DNA of 64,000 nt from NCBI GenBank assembly GCA_035222895.1, contig JAVYIG010000309.1:186001-250000 (forward strand), written 5' to 3'. Of this stretch, positions 46,712-61,000 are shown piece by piece. The notes under the pieces are model-generated. The model was not told the DNA's origin, ran no database searches, and saw only the letters and a program-made list of their open reading frames with translations. Source of the stretch: Strongylocentrotus droebachiensis. Its lineage: Eukaryota > Echinodermata > Echinoidea > Camarodonta > Strongylocentrotidae. A program made the position numbers and the translations under genes. The first letter of the stretch is position 1, and each line of letters starts with the position of its first letter.

Positions 46712-47514
46712 AGAAAATAGAAAGAAAAAGAAAACATTAAATCATGATTAACGAAATTTGAAATTCTGCTTATCAAAATCCAAATATTAAGCTTTGCACC
46801 AAGTGAGGAATAATAATGAATAGGCTGATTTAATTCTGTCTTTTTTAGTGGATACATACATTATGAATATATTTGTAAACTTAAACGTTTAAACGAAGGG
46901 ATTAACATTTCAGACATTTTTTCAAAATCACAAAAAGCCATCGTAAAGATTTTTATATTGAATACTCTAAAAACTTAAAATATTAAATGAACATAAAAAG
47001 GGGAAAAGATTGACAACATTTCTAAATCATTATATTTTCTGTCATATAACCTGTGAGTATTATGCATTATCTTAATTAAAATGTACTTTACCTGTGCTGT
47101 GTCACAAAACTCACTCGAATCCAAAGATTTGAAATTTGGTTGTAATTATAGTCCGAAGCCCGATCTCATTCCGATCTTCAAATTGGCAACACAAATCATG
47201 ATGTTTTCACACTACAAGTTGGAAATCAAGATTGAAAAAAGAAAAGTTCTATATTTAATTCAATTTATTCGAGTTTTTATTAATATACTCTGAAGATTAA
47301 TAATGTTTAAAATATACAATGGATATCATAAATAAATATACGTAAAAATTAAACGCCAAGGTCATGAATAGAAAGTAGATGAACCTATATAACATATCGT
47401 GAAATATGTACATTAAAGGAATTAGCAAAAGCAAAATAAAGGGAAGAGACAGGGAGAGGAAAGAAGGGAAAAAGGAGATGTCATAAATTTTAAGAGTTTT
47501 TAAACAGAGAACCA

Positions 47515-47892
47515 GCGAGACGGGAGAGAGAGAGCGAGAGCGAGAAGGACAGAGAAAAGAGAGCGAGAGAAAGAGAGAGAGAAGGATCAAGAGACAGAAA
47601 GAGAGAGAGAGAGAGAGGGGTGGGGAGAGAAAGAATGATGAAGAGAAAAGGATTATAAAGAAGAGATGAATGGCAAGTATTTCAATGATCAAAAGACAGT
47701 GGAATGAATGAAGATAAATACATGAAAATAGTAAACGAGAGGAAGAGATACAGAGAAGAAAAAAAATGTAGGGAATTCGATGAGAGGGAGGTGCAATGGG
47801 TAGATAAAACAGAATAGAGAGAGACAGAGAGACAGAGAGAGAGAGAGAGAGAGGAGAGAGAGGGAGAGAAAGCGAGAGAGGAGGGTAGGGAA

Positions 47893-47930
<38 letters not shown>

Positions 47931-47935
47931 AGGTA
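47515..47935. repeat. GA-rich (gagaga)n tract
   Basis: Long runs of GAGA on the plus strand. The Leu/Ser-rich minus-strand frames are by-products. Confidence 0.85.
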
Positions 47936-49484
47936 TAATAAGAGGGGAAATTATATTTGTATTATGTCTAGTAATCTTGATGAATGTAAAGTTCATGATT
48001 TATTCAAGTCATTGCATTCGCATAATCCCAGGTACAGCTCTATCGATCTGTTATGAAAAACCACCATGTCGTCATACCCCCCTGGCTATCAAAACAACAT
48101 TTCTTTTTTAACCCACAAAGGAAAGATTCAATCAAGGGATTATCTTTTATTCAACAATTTGAAAAGCAACGAAACGCGTTGCTTCAAAATGTATGAAAAT
48201 TCAACAACACACCAGATTTATACACGATAGAGGTACTTCCAAGGTTACATGTTATCGTTATCATGATTTTGGGCACCACTTCCTCATTTCATCGTTCACG
48301 GTTATTTTCAATACAATTATTCAACCTTAAAGATATTCTAGAAGGCTTTCTGCATTTCGTTTCACCCTCTTTGATATATCTATTAATAGTACAATGATAT
48401 AAGGAATCTGCAGCATGACATTTTGTTCCTCAGTTGCTTGAATTAATAGAGTCTTTTTCTCATAATTCCTTTCGTGTGAAGATATTTATCCACATTTGCA
48501 ATTCTCTACTCAGGTTCATTCGGCAGCGGTTTAAATGAATGGAAAGAATGACACGTGCTTCATCAACGTCTACAGATCTTAGCTTAATCAGCCATCATGA
48601 TGATAATGCAATTTAGTTTTTACTTGACAATTTACTAAATGATAATACTTTCCTCATTGCCCTTGTATAAAGCTTTATAAAACTTACCCCTCTAGATCTG
48701 CTATTAACCTGGCAGCGTGGTATTTCCTCATTCAACTACCTCTCTTTCCCTAGCTCAACATACATCAGCACCCAACACCAACAGAAGGGTGTTTCTTTCC
48801 TCCTAATTCGTTTCCTTTCTCCCCTAGTTGAGTGTGTCATTCTGTGTGAGATAGAGAATATTGCAAATGATACCAACTGCCTAGTTCAAGGGTCATTGGA
48901 GGACATTCTAATTGTGCTTTAATAATATTTTTGTTTAGAGCCAGAAGGGCATTATTCATCATATTCTTTAACACAGAGTAAACGCCCTTTTTGCTCTGAA
49001 CAAACGGATTATAGGGTTAATAGGAAAGTATTCTAGTTATGTTTATGAACCTATCTGCAGAAGATTGTGACAAATGTCATTGAATCCTTTTATCTACCGT
49101 ACAGAGAACACCTACAGAGAACACACACTCCTTTCATCTGTAATTCGTTCATTTGAAGGGTATTCTATCCAGAGAAATTGTTGTAAGCCCTTTACGAGCT
49201 TTGCTTTCATGGATATTTCAAGAATGATTTTCAATGTGAAAAAAGGGGTTTGATTAACTTCAAATGTACTGCTATTTGGATCCAGACCTGAAGATTAGAC
49301 AGGAAATTGACCAAAGTGTTATGCGGTCATTCATCTTACACAGCAATGGTCATGGTAGTGTATGGCCAGATAGTGATAACTAGAAGATTAAGACGGGTGG
49401 GAAGGAGGGATGGGATCCGTTACAGATGTTATTTATATTTTAGCAGGCCTTCGAGCGGTGGGCGGTTAAGTGCGATTAGGGACG

Positions 49485-50995
49485 GATGGGGCGTCAATCC
49501 GTTTTATGTTTTGTTGGGGGGGGGGGGGACACTGAAATATGAGTGTCAAAGTAAAGCATAGCAACATAATTTTCTATGCGTATCTTTCTTGCTCCCTCGA
49601 CCATCCAACATCCCCTCTCTCTCTTACTCCCACCTCTCTTCTCTCAGGCTCTTACACCCTCTCTCTCTCTCTCTCCTCTCTGTCGTTTCTTTTGTTTCCC
49701 TTTTCTCTTTTTTTTCTTCTTTTCTCCTTTTCTTTCTTTTCTTTTTTTCCTTTCTTTCCTCTCCTTGTTCTATTACTTTTTTTTCTTTCTTTCGTCTCTT
49801 TTCTTTCTTTTCTCTTTTCCTTTCCTTTTCCTTTTCTTTTTTTCTTTTCTTTCCCTTTCCCTCTCATTTTCCCCTCCCCCTTTTCTCATTTTTCCCGACA
49901 GCATATACACCGCCATATTTACCTCGAGTAGCTCTGAACAAGACTAAAGGCCTCCAAAGTAACTTACGTTACAACATATCTAAGACTTAGTATCCCTTAA
50001 ATTAGTCACTGTCAAATGAAGGGCTTAGTATAAGTGAAATCGACGGTATTTTCAAACGTTTTGGAAAAATTTTGGAACGTTTTCCATCAGCTTCAATTAG
50101 TTAGTCAAAATATTAGATGCACAATAATGGCATTAAAGTAGGTGGTTATAACAAAAAAAACCTTCAAAAAAGGAAATGCCTTTTATTCTATATCCCGATT
50201 ATCATAGTCATGAGAGCCTGTGCCAAAACTTATTTAAAGTGAGTATTTCTATGAAACTTATCAGTGTCTTTACTAATCTAGAAGCAGATATTTAAAGATA
50301 GGAATAAGTTGACCATCATTATTTTGAACCTTCTATATCAAGTTCGGGAAAAAATGAATACACAGGAATACTGTTGTTTGTGTCCCCGAGAAGTGATCCA
50401 ACTTTGTTATCTTCTCAGTATTGTGGTAGACGAGGGATGTATAGCATTACTGCATTAGCAGCTAGGCATCATGCATTTGCAGCATGTTAAAAGCCTAACA
50501 ATTCCTCGTTTTTTGTTAATACGTCCTATTGACGTTTCCTCTAGGACTTTCTACAAACTTTGATTAACTTATTTAATGATTGTTTTAAGAGGAGAAAAAA
50601 GCTATGCTGATCTTGTTCTAGTCATGTAATTTGGTATGTAATATACGTAGCACACAGTCACACACAAGAAATAGCTTACACCACCGAGATCGGCGCGAAT
50701 AATTTGTGAATGATCTATAACAATACCAGCTTCACCAATCAAAGAACTGGAAGAGTCAACGCCCCTTGTTAGCCTTGATCAAAATCCTAATTTAGAGCAC
50801 ATATTCTGTGCTTTTTTTTTTAGGATCTAAGGCACAATTTCGAGAGGTGGGGCACCATAAAGCCTATCATATGAGATACAAGCCTTCCAAAATGTGTGTT
50901 TATGTGGGGAGTGGGGGGACATACCCTATTGTGTCCCCCACCTTTACTAATAGGGGGACGTGTCCCCCTTGTCCCACCCTGATTGACGCCCATGG
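49485..50995. mobile_element. Possible DNA transposon sharing a pyrimidine block with the 12678 element
   Basis: The left end has GGGGCGTCAATCCG and the right end has CTGATTGACGCCCAT, giving an inverted GGGCGTCAATC, with G runs near both ends. The segment at about 49578-49890 (tatctttcttgctccctcga, then ctctcaggctctt, then a CTTT tract) is clearly related to 14600-14930. No target duplication was found, and it may be two separate fragments. Confidence 0.45.
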
Positions 50996-51024
50996 ACTAT
51001 ATCACCACCACCCTATATGCTGGA

Positions 51025-51288
51025 GGTTTTGTGGTCTAGTGGATAAGTCACCCGACTGCAGATCGCAAGGTATACGAGGTTCTAGTCCAGCTGCGGCACT
51101 AATATCCTTTGGCAAGACGTTAATCTACATTTGCCACTCTCCACCCAGGTGTAAATGGGTACCTGATATGCTTGAGCGCTAGTTACTTTGGCAGCTCGAC
51201 TATAACCAGGTTAATATCTCTAAAGCGCCATGAGCGTCAGAGCCTGGCGGATACAGGCGCTTTCTAAATATCCATAATATTATTATAC
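51025..51288 (+). mobile_element. tRNA-derived SINE-like element
   Basis: A box A-like TGGTCTAGTGG (51032-51042) and a box B GGTTCTAGTCC (51078-51088) form a polymerase III type promoter. A central domain follows (ggcaagacgttaatc, then ccacccaggtgtaaatggg), ending with aggcgctttctaaatat and a TAATATTATTAT tail. Confidence 0.72.
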
Positions 51289-52019
51289 GCCACGGAAGAG
51301 ATTGAACTAGAGTACAACATTCTAAAAACAGTTGGGTAAAACTAAATTACCCAGATGTTGGGTTTAAAAGGCAACATGCATTATTGAGTGAAATGAACAT
51401 TACATTTTGTAAAATGAACCTATAATGCGGGGTCAAATTATCGCACAGGTGGGTAACAGATCTCTTTTACGTTAAAACATGCATCTCATTTTTAACCCAG
51501 AATCATAGGTAAAATATTATATAGTTTTATTCACGCCACATCAAAACATTTACACAATAATTTTACGGAGACTTACCTCATCCTCTATCATCTATCTGCA
51601 CATAGTTGGTTAAGAAAAAAAGTATGGCCCTCGGGCCCTTTTTTTATAGCCAGTCCTGCATTGCTGAGATATACCTTCGGCTCTCTATAGATACCACGTC
51701 TGGAGTATCAAGGGACCATGTGCTGTCTGCGGCTCTGATTAAATTTGCTCAGCTTTTGACATTAATATGACGTGTACAAAACCTGCGCAGTCATCGTAAT
51801 TATTTTTTGGTACGCATTTCCTCAAACTCCAAAGCGAAGCGAGTCCTTTGTGTATATGATTCATATTTATCGTTATCCCTGGATTCCTATGTAAATAGTC
51901 TATATTCGTCTCTTTGTGCCTTTGTTTGGGGTTTTTGTTATATTTGTTTTCCCACGCATCTCCCCAAACTATAGCGACGTAATGCCTTTCATCTGAGATG
52001 TATAACAATCATACCTTAA

Positions 52020-52410
52020 AGATAAACTTGAGTTCTGTTTAAAAATATTAAAACATTCTCACAGAATCAAACGAAACTTACACTGAATGTTCAAGATTAC
52101 AAAAAAATTTCATTTGCTAAACAATTTTGGTAGAAAATGTATACTTGCTGAGTAATGAGCATAGAAAGATAAGGAAATCAAGGTAAGTAGGCCCAACACA
52201 ATTTGTGTAGTCCCATATACATCTTTCTTTGTACAATGATCGTTATTTACCAAGACTGGACCAAATTAAGTATGATTTTACATTCTTAATGACTCCAGAA
52301 CCTTGCAGTACACACCAAAACTTAAATGCTACATGATCAACTTTTTTTCTGATCCATTCCACACCTTTTCTTTCACAATGCAATCGCATGACCAGAACTC
52401 AACTTTATCT
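52020..52410. mobile_element. TTAA-flanked MITE, copy 1
   Basis: Terminal inverted repeats AGATAAACTTGAGTTCTG and CAGAACTCAACTTTATCT are directly flanked by TTAA on both sides. This points to a TTAA-targeting superfamily such as piggyBac or Kolobok. 391 bp, non-coding. Confidence 0.85.
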
Positions 52411-52950
52411 TTAAATGATTCTCGTTTTGCAAGTAAATATTAAAAACATATTCCCTCATTTGTTACTCTGTTATCACAAGTATATTTTCGCGGTCATTTA
52501 CTTAAACTATAACGATGTGAGGTTTTAGTTAAATAACTGAACTATTATATATCTTTAGATTTTAGGTGAAAATGGAGATTCTATCCTAGATGTTTCAGAA
52601 TTCATACTCTGATTCTCAAGTATTAGGTATTCCTTTAATTTTCCCTTAAGATGAGCATAGTTTTCATTTCCTTTATACCATTGGAAAGGCAATTGCAATG
52701 TTTTATGGCATTGTAATAAAACGAATTTCCAATACTATCTACTCTTTCTGGTAAGTTAAAGTTAATTCGGCTATTGGTTGTATTATAATCATGTAAGTCA
52801 GTAACAAGATCGAAGTTGGATCGAATATAATGATTCGACCTAGTGTGATATATTGTATGCACGTGATGCAATACGAGTTGTTTTGATCTTTGGTTGACAT
52901 AGGGGCAAAATATAAATTAATACCATATCCTAGAATTGACCCTTCATTAA

Positions 52951-53336
52951 AGATAAACTTGAGTTCTGGTAAAAAAAGAAAATGAATTCTCACAGAATCT
53001 AACGAAACTTACACTAAATGTTCAAGATTACAAATAAATGTCATGTGCCAAACAATTTTGGAAGAAAATGTATACTGGCTGAGTAATGAGCATAGAAAGA
53101 TAAGGAAATCAGGGTAGTACTAGCCCCGACACCATGTGTGTTGTCCCATATACATCTTTCTGTGTAAGTGATTGTTACTTTACCAAGACTGTGCCAAATT
53201 TATGATGATTTTGATGACTCCAGAACCTTGCATTACACACCATTACTTACATGCTAAATGATCAACTTTTCTGATCCATTCCACACCTTTTCTTTCACAA
53301 TGCAATCGCATTACCAGAACTAGCTCAAGTTTATCT
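52951..53336. mobile_element. TTAA-flanked MITE, copy 2
   Basis: 386 bp, same orientation as and clearly homologous to copy 1 along its length, with the same ends and TTAA on both sides. The right end reads CAGAACTAGCTCAAGTTTATCT. Confidence 0.85.
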
Positions 53337-53340
53337 TTAA

Positions 53341-54762
53341 TGTTCTAACAGTGTAACAGTAAAAGCTGTTAATTTGTTTGCGCAAGAAAAATTGCGAACA
53401 CCCACAATTTGATTCTTGTTTCCTTCAGAATTAATCCAGAGGCTTTGGCAATCACCTGAAGAAAAATCCCCCTTTTCACTCTGTTTAATGTGCCCTTGGA
53501 AAATTTGTTAATTCATTTCATGTTGACATATTCTTTTATCAACAATGGGATCACAAGTCAAGCACACGATACACAGTGCACTTAACACAATGCATAATAA
53601 CGTTGATCAACCTGAAATTCAGGATTGCCTTTATTCTTTACATGTATATACATACGCACCCACGCAGGCACACATTAACATTGCCAATGGCAAAGCTACA
53701 AATGTCATTGTTGTATTACCACATTACCCAATAGGATCATTTTTTAATCACGAGAATGATGCTATCTGTCTTTGATGCAACTCATACCATCCATTGACCT
53801 TGCAGTGTGGTCTAATCCCTCCTGTAAACTAGTACTGATAAGCTTTAAAGACGGTCAGTAGTGAGCTATCATTGAGAATTCGACACCATTCGGGTGTTTA
53901 CCAAATCACAGGTGTTGTTAATCGCCAGGATTGGCCTAAAGTTTTACGACCAACGAGCCTTACGTAATACTCTGCATATTCCACCCATTTCTCTGTATGG
54001 TAAAGTCATTATCTTACTTTTTCCTCACCCGCTGACTGTACTACGTACTATATAGGGGTTCTTTCTTGATGGAACTACGGTTTGTTGCGTGCAGACTTGT
54101 ACACGCAGTGGTATTTTCATTAAGTCTGGTGTCAGCAAATTATAAACCACTGCACATGGATACTGACGACCCGCTCACTTAAACTTCCCAATATTGAAAA
54201 CCATAAAATATCGAAATCAAAATCATAAGATTGAAGAAGAAAAAGATAAAATGAAGAAGAGCGGGCATCAGCCTGTACCCATCCATGCGAATTAAGGCCA
54301 AGAAAAGAGATTTTCTTGCTGGGAAAAAATGGACAATCAATGGCTACAGGAAGAATTGTCTTCCCCCTTTTACCTAGGTTCGGGTACGCTACCATTGCTT
54401 ACTATATTTATTTTAAACAAATCTAGAAATCGAAAAGTAATGAGTTGTGACGGTTTGTGATATAACATAAGTCAATCTCCATATTGATCTCTCTCTCTCT
54501 CTCTTTTTCTCTTTCTCTCTCACGTTATACTATTTGAAAATTAAAATACAAAAAAAATATATTGCCATTTTCCTGTTCGAAATTAAAAACTCCCGACTGC
54601 CCTTCCCTGGACTGCTCCTCACGTCAGCTGACGCTTTTTTTCTGAAAACTATTCTGGTACAAATTGCAATTATTACAATTTCACAGTATAGTTTGATGGC
54701 AAATATAAAGCAAAATATCTCCTCGTTGTGCTACAACTACATTTTCTATTCAGACAATAATT
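53341..54762. other. Spacer 3' of the FN3 receptor gene
   Basis: No gene is recognised. On the minus strand an AATAAA (plus tttatt, 54407-54412) lies about 350 bases beyond the receptor stop codon and could serve as its polyadenylation signal. Confidence 0.4.
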
Positions 54763-55003
54763 TTAAAGAACCTTAGTGTCGCTTTTGTATATCATGAATT
54801 CATATTCCCCTTCGACAAGGTCATTATTCACAGTCTGATTCATAGGTTTAGACGGTTGATATTCGTGGTATGAATGGTCTACTTGTTGGTTTCCCGTGCT
54901 TGTTGTTGAATTTGCTGCCGGTAACGGGTCTGTGCACATACGGTTAGTCGTGGTGAAGCCTGCCGAAGCAGTGGGGGAACTCCTGTTCCTTCGCCGTCGA
55001 GAT
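54763..55003 (-). CDS. Last exon: cytoplasmic tail with YxxM motif
   Basis: Phase 2 start; it completes the basic run (SRRRRNRSS) and continues to a stop at 54763. A Ser/Thr/Asn-rich stretch is followed by HSYHEYQPSKP and LVEGEYEFMIYKSDTKVL. Confidence 0.85.
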
Positions 55004-58000
55004 CTATGGACCAGAAAAGAAGAGATTACCAAGGGTAGAGAATTATTTAGACTTAGAGAGGGAATGAGAGTAAACTTTGTCACATGTGATTTATTTAGGG
55101 AATAGTGAATTATACCATGTTTGTTGCGATTGTCATTCACTTTTACATTATACTTTGCATGCCATGAGAGTAAAATTCGATAACATGTGAATGAAACCTA
55201 TTTCTTTCTTCTATAATGGTTCATATGAATGTGTCGTACCAAAATATTTTAAACTCATCCTCTATTCATCTCTTTCTTTCTCGCCTCCCCTCTCTTGCCC
55301 CCTTTGTCCCCTTGATTTAATTTGACAGCACAGCTGTTCTACTGAGCGGTCCTTATGAGGGGTCCACCCGGGCATTATTTCCCCTCTCCCTCTCTTTATT
55401 TCATTTGTTTTTTCCCCGTAATATTAGCATTGATACTCTCTACTTGATTAAAATGAAATGAGTAAAAATTATTACCTTTTTCGTTTACGAAGACAGATGA
55501 ATAGCACGATGACACCGATGACGACAAGAGTCACAGCTATGCAAACTATTGTCAAAGTCACATGTGTGCCACTACCAGGAACTTCAACTTCAAAATGCAA
55601 AGATAAAGATTTATTAACCCGATTGCAAAGACTAACGAGATATCATATCAAGAGCAATTTCCATACCATATCGGAGATCCTATATAAATCATGTTAGGAT
55701 TACACAAAGCTTCATCATACTATCTGAACATTCATTTCAATAAATGACGGAAAAGGCTATTGAAATTTCCGTAGGTTGATTTTTTCGTTGCTATATTTTT
55801 AATTTATCACACTTTCACATTACAGTTAGTCTACATATTTATCTTAATTGTTGGGAAGAATAAAACAAAGTATAACATGAAGAAAAAAAAAGGCATTGGA
55901 GCATAATTTAGATTTCCCGAAAAAATGCGATGTGTAGTGAAATAGTGATTACGATTATGAATTTATCCCAATAAACAAAATCACGTGAAAATCACGTCAA
56001 TATCAAGGTATCGACTGGAGGAGAGTTACGTTCTACAAACACCGGACATTTACGTAAATGTGTTAATACGTTTATTGCACTAGGTAACTTGAAACACACG
56101 TACACTAAATCACGCAATTGTCACTGCAATATCACCATTATAATAACGTGATTATCCCTACCTTGGAGACCATGGTTTGTAAACCTAATACTCCCGTGTT
56201 TGTTTGGTTATGAAATTACATCTTCATAAACGAAATTATCGCGTCACAGAAACACGTGAAGCATTAGTGATAGTTTTAGTCAAAATATCTGGGTGAAATT
56301 CACGTGAATATTACGAGGCTGACTTGAGATGAATCATGTTCTTCATTCACGTGAAATTTACGTCGAAGAGGAAATATGTTACCGTAACCCGCGTTCAACC
56401 CAATAATACCGCAAATGTTACACAATAAATGAACCAAAATAATGACGTTCTCATCCCGTTTCTGAACATCGTGTCTTGGATCTTCCATAATTACGTCCAG
56501 GCGCGCCGGAAGCAGTTTGGGATTAGAGGGGATGGGGGGGGGGGGGATGCAAACATGCCAGAAGAGAAAGCTAGTTGCAACTGGTCCAGTTGATGAACCA
56601 GTTAATGCCAACTGGTAACCCTGGAAATTGAAATGGGCTAAATGATCCAGTTGATCCAGGCCAGTTAGAATTCAACTGGTCTAGCTGAGCCATTATAACC
56701 ATTTGGTAAAACTTCCAACCAGTTTAACAGCAACAACACTTCAATACTGGTACGTCTGTATTTCCAATGTAAAGGCATTGGTAATAAGTAGACTTACATA
56801 ATTTAATGAATCGAATTTTTTTCATATACTTGTATTTTATTGAAATTATTTAGTTCATAGTTAATGTTTCCCTTATTCATGTTTAACTAAATGTAATTCA
56901 TACGAAGTAGCGAAATGTCATAATAACTGGTAATTTATATATGTAGTATTTTCGAAATGAATTGCACATAACTCAATCATCAGTAATTAAGAAATATGCT
57001 GTTAATTCAGATAAATTGTTTAAAAAACATAGATCTGCACGCACCCCATATTCAATATGCAAATTAATTGGTGTCAGCTGGTTCAACTGGAAATATGCCA
57101 ACAGTCAGTCATCAACTGGTGCAACTGGAAATATGCACACTCCAGTTATCAACTGGTGGAATTAAAAAATGCCAACAGTCATTTATCAGCTGGTGAACAT
57201 AGAAATATGCCAACAGTCACGGGATTATCACCACGGAACTTAAATGGTAACTGTGAAACCATCAAGACACCCAATAATAACTCATTTTCACACCTGGAAA
57301 ACACGTATGCCCAGCTTAGATTAGTAATCCGTTTGAGTCACGAGATCATCACCGCGGAATTGCTGGCAACTTTGACTACCATTTAAATAGGTGTTTTAAG
57401 ACACCTAATAATTACTAATTTTTTATAATCCATCTGAAGCAGTACCCAATAAACAAAATCACGTGAAAATCACGTCAATATCAAGGTATCGACTTGAGGA
57501 GAGTTACGTTCTACATTCATACATACATAATTTAATGAATTTAATATCACGGATTCACAGCTTAGATTAGTAATAAGTTTTAACTACGTGATCATCACCA
57601 AGAAAGTTATGGTAACTTTGAAACCATTTAAAAAGGTGTTTTAAGACACCTAATAATTACTAATTTTTCACACCTAAGAGTCACGAATGCCCAGCTTAGA
57701 TTAATAATCCGTTTGAGTCACAAGATCATCACCGCAGAACTGCTGGCAACTTTGACTCCCATTTAAATAGGTGTTTTAAGACACCTAATAATTTTTAATT
57801 TTCTCACCTAAATATCACGGATTCACAGCTTAGATTAGTAATCAGTTTTAACTACGTGATCATCACCAAGAAAGTTATGGTAACTTTGAAACCATTTAAA
57901 AAGGTGTTTTAAGACACCTAATAATTACTCATTTTTCACACCTAAAAGTCACGTATGCCCAGCTTAGATTAATAATCCGTTTGAGTCACGAGATCATCAC

Positions 58001-61000
58001 TGCGGAACTTATGGCAACTTTGACCTCCATTTAAAAAGGTGTTTTAAGACACCTAATAATTACTTATTTTCACACCTAAATATCACGTATTGACAGCTTA
58101 GATTAGTAATCAGCGTGAGCAACGTGATCATAACCAAGAAATGTATGGTAACTTTGAAACCATTAAAAGAGGTTTGTAAGACACCTCACAATTACTAATT
58201 TAATATAACCAGAGATTCACGGACAGAACAATAAGACGATTAGCCGGTGTAAGTAACGTGATTATTACCATCAACCTTGGATAACCTGTGAAACCAATCG
58301 ATAAAGGTGCTTACAAGACCAAATAATTACGTATTTATCACCACCAACGGTTAACGGACAAAAAACTCGTTGCTTGGTCAAGTGGTTATTTGGTCATAAA
58401 CACTTGATTTACAGAGGTAAGTGGAATCACGTTACTCCAGTCGCGTGATAAATTGGTGGTTTTTAGGTTAGATGAAAACGTGAACAGGAGTACCTTTTTT
58501 GTTTAAATGAAGGCACGTTTCGATAACGTTTAAATCTAGTTCAAACGGCACCATACTTTAAAATCACTTAAAATACACTCCCAAAAGAGGTTACTTTTTA
58601 GTGTTTTGTTTATTGGGATATCATAAAGAAACGAAAATATTACAGAACGGAGAGAAGAATTTTTGAAAGTATTTTCAAGCCGGTTCTATGATATAAAATA
58701 TATTAAGATGGAGTTACTTCTTTTTCTTAATTCTTTTTCTTCTAACCCAAATTATTCAATAAGTTAATTAATTAGGCATTTAACCGGAACCATGATGCCG
58801 GAGACTCGAACCTAATTACAGCTTATGATGCTTTTATGGAATTAAAATAAATACTTGTATGTACGAAATAATTTTAAAAAAGGAAAAGAAAAGCCGTCAG
58901 TACCTTAACTTTTTTCTCAAGGTTCTGCAAAAATATTTTGTTAGAAATGGTATAACCTTTAATAATAGGGGGAAACAATATATAGGAAATTAGATATGCA
59001 AAAGAAAAAAATAAAGACTTATTTCAGGTCACAATAAAAAAACGAATTCTAGGAAACGGGAAGACGAAAACTAATACATTTTAATATTTACCTTTGAGTC
59101 GAATCGGTTCAATGAATGGTCCATTCACAAAATAAACATCCTTTAAGAGTGAGAAACAAGAACACAAAAAAGTAAGAAGCATGAAACCATTCTGTAATGA
59201 GTTTTATTTCAAGAAATCTAAATTCATTTTCGGAAGGTAACTAATTAAGAAAGTCATTGTAATTAATCAATTCATGGTCCTGTAACCGGCTCTAAATGAT
59301 TGCTAAGCCTTGTTCCTCCTCCGTATCAAAAAATGAATAAGAAAGAACATCTCTATATTCAGTTGAACCCATGAACGGTTTGGTTTAGCTTTTTTTCCTA
59401 CTCGTTCCAGAGTTTTTCTATCAGCTTCTCAAGTATTGAATTGGAATATGGTCCACACTAATAACCTACTTCAAAAAGACACATTGACTCCGTAATAACA
59501 TAAAGAAATCCACATTCTCTTACAACGTAGATGCACAAAGGCACACACAGTCGCGCGCACACACACACGCACACAAAAAACACACAAGCGCACATATTAT
59601 GTACCGTCCATACAGAAATCACATAGTTATAATTTGAATTCCTGTGAAAATTACAAACATAATCACGACTGTTATTAGAAATTCTTTATGAAATTTAGTA
59701 TGATATGTATATGACTATCATAATGATCATAATAATAATAAGAGGTATAGAAGGCCCGGGGGGGGGGAGCAGGGAAGAGGGCGTCGCCTGGCTGGCAGAA
59801 GGGCGTTAGCTCGAATTTCAGGTAAAAATGAAGCGTTAATCAGAAGGGTGTTGGCACTAAATCGCCTTAAACTTTTATAAAACTGACTTATTTCTGAGAG
59901 AAAAAAAATTGTGCCCGTGTTCTACTATAACATTTCTATTAGTCTTTTAAGTTTCAAACCAATTTTCGGGACGGAAAGCAGTTAAAATATAAAAACAAAT
60001 CTATAAATGCGTTAACGCCCTTTTGCCAGCCGGCCGACGACTGGGGGTGGGCGGCGGGGGAGGGGGTACACGCATCCGGTATACGGGGATATGCCTCTGT
60101 GATGGGTCGCTCTTTTGCACACACACAGATCCCTACATAATTATGGGGCATGATATTTGTGTTAGAAATCCATTGACTAAACAGAAATGGTCTTTCTCTT
60201 AAATTAAACGTGAGTTACTATTTTCGCTATAAAAAAATTACCACTACCCCACCACACCATAAGTAAACGAAGGTTATTTTTTACCCCGTCTTGATGAGAA
60301 GGTGAGTACACTCTGATAAAGCAGGAATAAAAGCTGTCCGGATTCAAAGGACCACTGGTAGCATGCAGATTCGTTGCTCTCACAGTAGCTCGTCTTCTTT
60401 GATGATCTTCATTTGCCCCGCCCCAAGTGTTGCATTCAGATTGAACTTCATATCGAGAGCCCACTGTGATCACATTGCCAGCTGGAATGCTAGAGTTATG
60501 ATAACAGAGAGAAGTTCGTCTTCATCGTATCTATAACGCAATACCTTATTAGCAAACTTGAATACTCTGAACAATTGAATACATGTCACAATACATTAAA
60601 TAGGGTAACTTAAACTGACGATTTTTTTCGAGATAATACTTTCAGACATGCAAATATATTCGAATGCCTTATGGTCGTTCAGGATGCGAGCGATTTGAGA
60701 CTTAAAATCTTACTCACTTTAGGACACTATCATGTTAGCAATTTGCCTCACGAGCACTTATTCTACACCATTCATGCCGATACCACGATCGGCTTTAAGA
60801 ACACTAACTTTTTGCTTATAAATGTCATCGTTTATTTTATTCAGATACTCGTAATGAATTCCTGAAGAGAGAGGGGGGGGGGGGCTTATGTTCAAAATAG
60901 GGCATGAAATCAGTTATATTGCTTACCTGAATAACAATAATTTCGTGTCATTCATACATCGAACTGTTTAATCGAAACTGCTTTTTATAGGGAAAAAAAG

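Larger units (their letters stand above)
45086..49484. other. Upstream spacer or long intron of the aGPCR locus, no exon recognised
   Basis: AT-rich, holding a 328 bp tandem duplication and a GA-rich tract. No signal peptide, promoter element or coding exon was identified. The first exon of the GPCR must lie here, further upstream, or in the FN3 locus. Confidence 0.5.

Noticed and set aside
56300-56611. 103-codon minus-strand frame
   Set aside because: It lies inside the TA-flanked element and shows no family resemblance.
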